Origin: a virus | Length of the DNA stretch: 30,417 bases | Virus record (IMG/VR): IMGVR_UViG_3300020172_002861 | Coordinates: 1 to 30,417 of that record | Direction: 5' to 3' (one strand) | Part shown: positions 27,497 to 30,417 of the stretch, one piece after another | How the letters are laid out: every line of letters begins with the position of its first letter | Position numbering within the stretch: position 1 is the stretch's first letter | Notes under the pieces: generated by a model | Seen by the model: the letters and a program-made list of their open reading frames with translations, nothing else | Told to the model about the DNA's origin: nothing | Databases searched by the model: none | Made by a program: the position numbers and the translations under genes

Positions 27497-27972
27497 GCAA
27501 TTTGTTTTAATCCAAATGCTTGCTCAAATTCATCAATTGTCATTGATTGATAACCAGCTTTCAGTTTATCATAATCAAATTTTCTTTTCAAGTCTGCCAT
27601 GACATTTTTATCATAGCGATTCCAGAACTCTGGATTAGCCATAAGTATCTTAGCTGGCTTTAATTTAGCCGCTGATCCGGTTGGCATCTTTATTGCATCA
27701 CATTCAGATGATGCAATAAAGATCGCCAATGATTCAGGCGATTGAAAGATTTCTTTAATCGCTTCCGGTGCATCGCTAACGACTACACGAATCCCCACTG
27801 GTCTAGCACCTGTACTTTGTCCAGAATTACCGGAAGCTGAATTTGCATATTCTATTAACTCCAATGGCAGTACCATTGTTATTACATCTTTACCATTATG
27901 ATACAAGTTAGGACGAGTCTTAACAAGTTTATGATAATGATTGTAAAATTGTTCAACCGCTTGTGTGTCCAT
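27493..27972 (-). CDS. Hypothetical early protein (159 aa)
   Basis: A 159-residue protein: VEQFYNHYHKLVKTRPNLYH, VITMVLPLELIEYANSASGN, a Gly/Ser linker, GIRVVVSDAPEAIKEIF, and a basic C-terminal third. It looks like an alpha-beta soluble protein; no family recognised. The ATG follows AGGATATACCG. Confidence 0.8.
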   Translation of the reverse strand: MDTQAVEQFYNHYHKLVKTRPNLYHNGKDVITMVLPLELIEYANSASGNSGQSTGARPVGIRVVVSDAPEAIKEIFQSPESLAIFIASSECDAIKMPTGSAAKLKPAKILMANPEFWNRYDKNVMADLKRKFDYDKLKAGYQSMTIDEFEQAFGLKQIA

Positions 27973-28002
27973 CGGTATATCCTAGCTATTTAAGATGGTG
28001 CT

Positions 28003-28031
28003 ATTATCGCACCACAACCAAGCTATGTCAA
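28003..28031 (-). promoter_or_regulatory. Promoter for gene 27493
   Basis: TTGACA and GATAAT, 17-bp spacer; arms GGTGC/GCACC. The TGA of gene 28028 is inside the -35. Confidence 0.85.
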
Positions 28032-28141
28032 GAACTTTTTAATAAAAAGTTATATGCAATTGAAACAATTGCAACTGTTACTAATGTCATAACAATAACA
28101 ATCACCGCATTTTCTAAAAATTCTCTTAGCTTTTCCATCAT
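28028..28141 (-). CDS. Single-span membrane mini-protein (37 aa)
   Basis: A 37-residue protein: MMEKLREFLENAVIVIVMTL, then VTVAIVSIAYNFLLKSS, with one membrane span. It starts in an ATGATG overlapping the stop of gene 28138. Last of a string of coupled tiny membrane-protein genes (28455, 28236, 28138, 28028). Confidence 0.65.
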   Translation of the reverse strand: MMEKLREFLENAVIVIVMTLVTVAIVSIAYNFLLKSS

Positions 28142-28239
28142 TGTAAGATACTATAAAGAACAATTAAAAATGCCATTGTCATAGCAATAGGCGATAAATG
28201 GGCAATGATAACCTTAACGGTTTCCCATGCTTTCATCAT
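28138..28239 (-). CDS. Membrane mini-protein (33 aa)
   Basis: A 33-residue protein: MMKAWETVKVIIAHLSPIAM, then TMAFLIVLYSILQ, probably one span. The ATGATG start overlaps the stop of gene 28236. Function unknown. Confidence 0.6.
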   Translation of the reverse strand: MMKAWETVKVIIAHLSPIAMTMAFLIVLYSILQ

Positions 28240-28445
28240 AGAAAAACCACACACATCATAAACACAAAGCCGATTAAAGGCAACAATACTGCATTGCTCC
28301 AAAATGGGTAGTAATGCACTTCGCTGTCTGGTGTTAATACTCTTTCAGTGGCTTTCATAAAGCCTTCAAAATTCGCGGTTTGTTTAGCTTTTAACTCAGT
28401 TAAATAGTGTCTTCTTAGCATACTGTCCTCTGGGATATTAGTCAT
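28236..28445 (-). CDS. Tail-anchored membrane protein (69 aa)
   Basis: A 69-residue protein with a polar, basic N-terminal region and a C-terminal span (AVLLPLIGFVFMMCVVFL). AGGAAA precedes the ATG. It is coupled to 28138 through overlapping TGA/ATG. Confidence 0.7.
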   Translation of the reverse strand: MTNIPEDSMLRRHYLTELKAKQTANFEGFMKATERVLTPDSEVHYYPFWSNAVLLPLIGFVFMMCVVFL

Positions 28446-28454
28446 TAAAATTTC

Positions 28455-28658
28455 CTAAATTGATTTTACTGGTTGAATGACGTACATTGGTGGTTTCTTA
28501 TCTTCCACTGGCTCATCAATCACTACTTCGTTTTTTGGTACGATAACTGTAACTTTATCGTGGATTTCTTTAATTCCTTCATCATTACCGTATATAAGCA
28601 ATAATGCCGCAAATGCAATAATTGATATTGTTACAATGTTATCCAATACTTGTTTCAT
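28455..28658 (-). CDS. N-anchored membrane protein (67 aa)
   Basis: A 67-residue protein: MKQVLDNIVTISIIAFAALL gives an N-terminal span or signal anchor, followed by a charged, Val/Pro-rich tail (VPKNEVVIDEPVEDKKPP) probably outside the inner membrane. The ATG at 28658 is only 2 bp from the -10 of the promoter at 28660, so it is translated from a longer upstream transcript or is nearly leaderless. Confidence 0.65.
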   Translation of the reverse strand: MKQVLDNIVTISIIAFAALLLIYGNDEGIKEIHDKVTVIVPKNEVVIDEPVEDKKPPMYVIQPVKSI

Positions 28659-28812
28659 AATTATACACATCCTTAATAACATTGTCAATTAGTTTTTTCT
28701 TGTAATCATACCACGCTTGTTGTGGTGTCTTGCCTTTTCCTTGTAAGCCATTGGTATCTTCGCATACCCATACACTTTTGTCAATCTTTATTTTTACTGT
28801 TGGTTTTTGCAC
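28639..28812 (-). CDS. Small basic protein (57 aa), GTG start
   Basis: A 57-residue protein: VWVCEDTNGLQGKGKTPQQA, WYDYKKKLIDNV. The TPQQAWxDYKK motif resembles the C-terminal part of small phage proteins with a short beta-sheet followed by a helix. The GTG at 28812 follows GGAGGAAG with 7-base spacing. It overlaps genes 28781 and 28455, and carries a promoter inside its 3' end. Confidence 0.65.
   Translation of the reverse strand: MQKPTVKIKIDKSVWVCEDTNGLQGKGKTPQQAWYDYKKKLIDNVIKDVYNYETSIG
28660..28688 (-). promoter_or_regulatory. Promoter for the 28455-28028 membrane-protein operon
   Basis: TTGACA and TATAAT, 17-bp spacer, internal to gene 28639. Confidence 0.75.
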
Positions 28813-28987
28813 CCTGTTCTTCCTCCGGCTTATTTATCACCCATTCAGACGGGTTAAAATTATGCCAGTTCTTACTAATCAATACAGCATCACCATTGCT
28901 ATCTAATTTTAATGTTTTACCATTAAATTTATTGACCAATTCTTCACGATCTAGTAATGCCTTAAAAAGTTCTTCATGGTTTTTCAT
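28781..28987 (-). CDS. Hypothetical early protein (68 aa)
   Basis: A 68-residue charged protein: MKNHEELFKALLDREELVNK, GDAVLISKNWHNFNPSEWVI and a disordered tail (KPEEEQGAKTNSKNKD). ATGA coupling with gene 28984. Function unknown. Confidence 0.75.
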   Translation of the reverse strand: MKNHEELFKALLDREELVNKFNGKTLKLDSNGDAVLISKNWHNFNPSEWVINKPEEEQGAKTNSKNKD

Positions 28988-29142
28988 TCCTGTAATCCTT
29001 CTAAGATTTCATCATCTTGGGTATAGATGATCTCAAAACCATCCGCTATGTAATACCACAATCCAGATGCCTTTGCAAATTCTTTTGCCATCTTTAAAAA
29101 TGGAAATAAACTGGTTGTGCCTTCAATGTACACTTGAAACAT
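28984..29142 (-). CDS. Hypothetical early protein (52 aa)
   Basis: A 52-residue protein: MFQVYIEGTTSLFPFLKMAK, FAKASGLWYYIADGFEIIYT, ending in an acidic helix. Compact alpha-beta pattern. The ATG at 29142 follows AAGGGGTT. It lies between 29145 and 28781 in one operon. Confidence 0.75.
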   Translation of the reverse strand: MFQVYIEGTTSLFPFLKMAKEFAKASGLWYYIADGFEIIYTQDDEILEGLQE

Positions 29143-29144
29143 TT

Positions 29145-29378
29145 TTAACCCCTTATCCATTGTCCAATTAAAAAACCAATGATAAACAATCCAATCATGT
29201 AATACATCATGCGACCACCAAATTGAAAAATAACCCTACTAACAATACCACATTTACGGTAATTGATAGTGTGTTGATTGCAATAGTTGTTGTATCTGCT
29301 TTCGTTTTCTTCATCTTTATAGATGTATAAAACGAAAGCAGATACAACAATTGCAACAACATTCCACCAGATACTCAT
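29145..29378 (-). CDS. Two-span membrane protein (77 aa) containing a long inverted repeat
   Basis: A 77-residue protein with two hydrophobic spans (VVAIVVSAFVLYIY and MMYYMIGLFIIGFLIGQW) separated by a polar, Cys-containing loop, probably in the inner membrane. The start shares TAATG with the stop of gene 29378. A 22-bp perfect inverted repeat lies within its first third, so the mRNA would form a strong hairpin in the coding sequence. Confidence 0.7.
   Translation of the reverse strand: MSIWWNVVAIVVSAFVLYIYKDEENESRYNNYCNQHTINYRKCGIVSRVIFQFGGRMMYYMIGLFIIGFLIGQWIRG
29287..29350. repeat. 22-bp perfect inverted repeat inside a coding sequence
   Basis: Arms 29287-29308 and 29329-29350 are exact reverse complements (core GTATCTGCTTTCGTTT) around a 20-base loop. 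Confidence 0.9.
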
Positions 29379-29596
29379 TATTCTACCTCAACCGTGATTT
29401 CACGGGGATAACCATCAACGGCTATCAATTGTCTACGGACTTGCTTTTCATCCATATCATCAGCATAATATACCGTATCAATCAATGAATAGTCAAGAAA
29501 AACTTTCCAAGCTTTTAATTGCTTACCGCTTGGCTTAATTTCTGGTAGTTGTTCTGATGTTTCGTCAATATCATCACTGTCATCATAATCAATCAT
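29378..29596 (-). CDS. LIDTVFF...DGY-type protein with acidic extension (72 aa)
   Basis: A 72-residue protein. An acidic N-terminal tail (MIDYDDSDDIDETSEQLPEI) is fused to the small domain WKVFLDYSLIDTVYYADD, VRRQLIAVDGYPREI, paralogous to proteins at 16622 and 29851. ATGA overlap with gene 29593. Function unknown. Confidence 0.8.
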   Translation of the reverse strand: MIDYDDSDDIDETSEQLPEIKPSGKQLKAWKVFLDYSLIDTVYYADDMDEKQVRRQLIAVDGYPREITVEVE

Positions 29597-29793
29597 AATG
29601 CTTTCTCGGTGTCAAATGGTTTAACAGTTATAACGGCATTTTGTTGACCAGCTTGATATGCTGACAACAATGCACGTTTTATACCCCATACTGAACAATT
29701 GTGGAAGTCTAGGCTATCACTATTACGGGTTTCCAAGGTTTCAATACCTAGTACAGATTGTGCAATATCAGCAACAATTACATTCGGTGTCAT
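29593..29793 (-). CDS. DUF6900-like small protein (66 aa)
   Basis: A 66-residue protein: IAQSVLGIETLETRNSDSLD, FHNCSVWGIKRALLSAYQAG. The ETLETRNSDSLDFH and VWxIxxALxxAYxAG motifs match a domain of unknown function frequent in phages and plasmids; the DUF number is from memory. ACGGAGA precedes the ATG. First gene of an operon extending to 28639. Confidence 0.8.
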   Translation of the reverse strand: MTPNVIVADIAQSVLGIETLETRNSDSLDFHNCSVWGIKRALLSAYQAGQQNAVITVKPFDTEKAL

Positions 29794-29821
29794 TTTTTAA
29801 TCTCCGTTTTAAGATGTAACC

Positions 29822-29849
29822 ATTATAAACCAATGGTTACAATTGTCAA
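29822..29849 (-). promoter_or_regulatory. Sigma70-type promoter for the 29593-28639 operon
   Basis: TTGACA and TATAAT, 16-bp spacer; arms TAACCATT/AATGGTTA flank the -10. Confidence 0.9.
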
Positions 29850-29850
29850 T

Positions 29851-30012
29851 TTATTTTGGTTCTACTTCAAATGTACCACTGTAACCATAGTTCAAAATTA
29901 GTGAACGCTTTATTGATTTTGCATCGAAAGAACGTGGAAAATATACAACGTCAATCAATTGATTTGTTCGTGGGTCGAACACTCGCCACGGAATACGCTT
30001 AATAATCGCCAT
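29851..30012 (-). CDS. LIDTVFF...DGY-type protein (53 aa)
   Basis: A 53-residue protein: WRVFDPRTNQLIDVVYFPRS, IKRSLILNYGYSGTFEV. Third paralogue of the 16622/29378 group. Its start overlaps the stop of gene 30012 (TAATG), so it is coupled to it. Function unknown. Confidence 0.8.
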   Translation of the reverse strand: MAIIKRIPWRVFDPRTNQLIDVVYFPRSFDAKSIKRSLILNYGYSGTFEVEPK

Positions 30013-30215
30013 TAGTTGCCGTCCTCAAGGTTTTCATAACCTTGTAAGGCAGTGGCATATACATCATCCCACCCAGCGCCACAATCAAGGCATTGTACCT
30101 CCTGTGCCAATGTATTTCCATCAAACTCAACTTGACTAGCTTCGATGTGTGTGCTTGAACAGATTGGACATTTACTACCTTTTGTTTCAAGATATTCTTT
30201 GTTTGTTAGTGCCAT
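30012..30215 (-). CDS. Zinc-ribbon protein (67 aa)
   Basis: A 67-residue protein with CPIC and CLDC pairs: CPICSSTHIEASQVEFDG, then QEVQCLDCGAGWDDVYAT. Like the C-terminal domain of gene 21255 it has the ECGAxWxDxY ending of a conserved phage family. Nucleic-acid binding is possible but unproven. Its start shares TAATG with the stop of gene 30215. Confidence 0.85.
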   Translation of the reverse strand: MALTNKEYLETKGSKCPICSSTHIEASQVEFDGNTLAQEVQCLDCGAGWDDVYATALQGYENLEDGN

Positions 30216-30367
30216 TAGTCCACCTCTACGATGTGGTCTAGGGTAAAGATATTGACCTTACCATCAAAATGTAGTAATTCTGCGGTATCTGCTTCGGTCT
30301 TAACGAATTGCTTACCTTGGTCTGTGAATTTATCACCAATTTGAACTTCTGAAAATTGAACTTGCAT
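30215..30367 (-). CDS. Hypothetical early protein (50 aa)
   Basis: A 50-residue protein: MQVQFSEVQIGDKFTDQGKQ, FVKTEADTAELLHFDG, ending LDHIVEVD. It looks like a small beta-barrel; proteins with a similar IGDxFxxxGxxFxK pattern are common in phages. AAGGAA precedes the ATG. Its promoter is probably cut off by the window; a GGGGTAT/ATACCCC palindrome lies at 30396-30416, where the -10 would be expected. Confidence 0.75.
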   Translation of the reverse strand: MQVQFSEVQIGDKFTDQGKQFVKTEADTAELLHFDGKVNIFTLDHIVEVD

Positions 30368-30417
30368 ATTTAATTCCTTGTAATTTGGTTAAGAAAGGGG
30401 TATCGTTAAATACCCCG

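Overview
The window looks like part of the genome of an AT-rich, T4-like (Straboviridae/Kyanoviridae-type) myovirus of a Gram-negative, probably proteobacterial, host. The plus-strand left third carries recognisable T4-type replication genes: a clamp-loader small subunit (gp62 type), a gp61-type primase and a gp41/DnaB-type helicase. With them are a late virion structural protein, homing endonucleases and T4-style late promoters (GATAAATA). The host is inferred only loosely, from near-consensus sigma70 hexamers, Fur-box-like and DnaA-box-like sequences, and one sigma54-like site.

Layout. 1-2141: an operon of replication-associated genes, including a 193-residue DnaE-palm-like protein. 2188-3735: a minus-strand conserved gene and a plus-strand structural gene that diverge from back-to-back late promoters. 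3749-7743: primase, then the helicase gene, which is fractured by a gp41-1-type split intein and a free-standing Vsr-like homing endonuclease. The N-terminal intein half has an additional in-frame stop, so the intein is encoded in three open stretches. 7780-8897: small genes including a kinase-like protein. 9113-9919: an HNH endonuclease. 9920-10548: a non-coding, low-complexity stretch with a 12-bp tandem repeat, three C-rich blocks, a sigma54-like promoter and an 18-bp hairpin.

10549-30417: a dense, almost entirely minus-strand early region with about 55 genes of 25-265 codons. Most are preceded by their own near-consensus promoter (TTGACA, 16-18 bp, TATAAT-like) and by a stereotyped Shine-Dalgarno, CGGAGCA. 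The -10 hexamer usually sits inside a palindrome whose arms differ between promoters. Stop codons are often embedded in the next -35 box. Embedded in this region are two HNH endonucleases with late promoters, two tRNAs (Arg-UCU, Met-CAU), a DnaA-box-like cluster at the one plus-strand consensus promoter, a Fur-box-like array, and several structured non-coding RNAs.

The most striking non-coding element is a minus-strand array of hairpins at 24508-24740. Four of them display the same 10-base loop, CANTGCTCCG, which is complementary to the CGGAGCA ribosome-binding site of the surrounding early genes, and the array ends in an intrinsic terminator. I propose it as a phage-encoded multi-target antisense (anti-Shine-Dalgarno) RNA. 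Most small early proteins are conserved-looking but have no assignable function, and I have not invented any.
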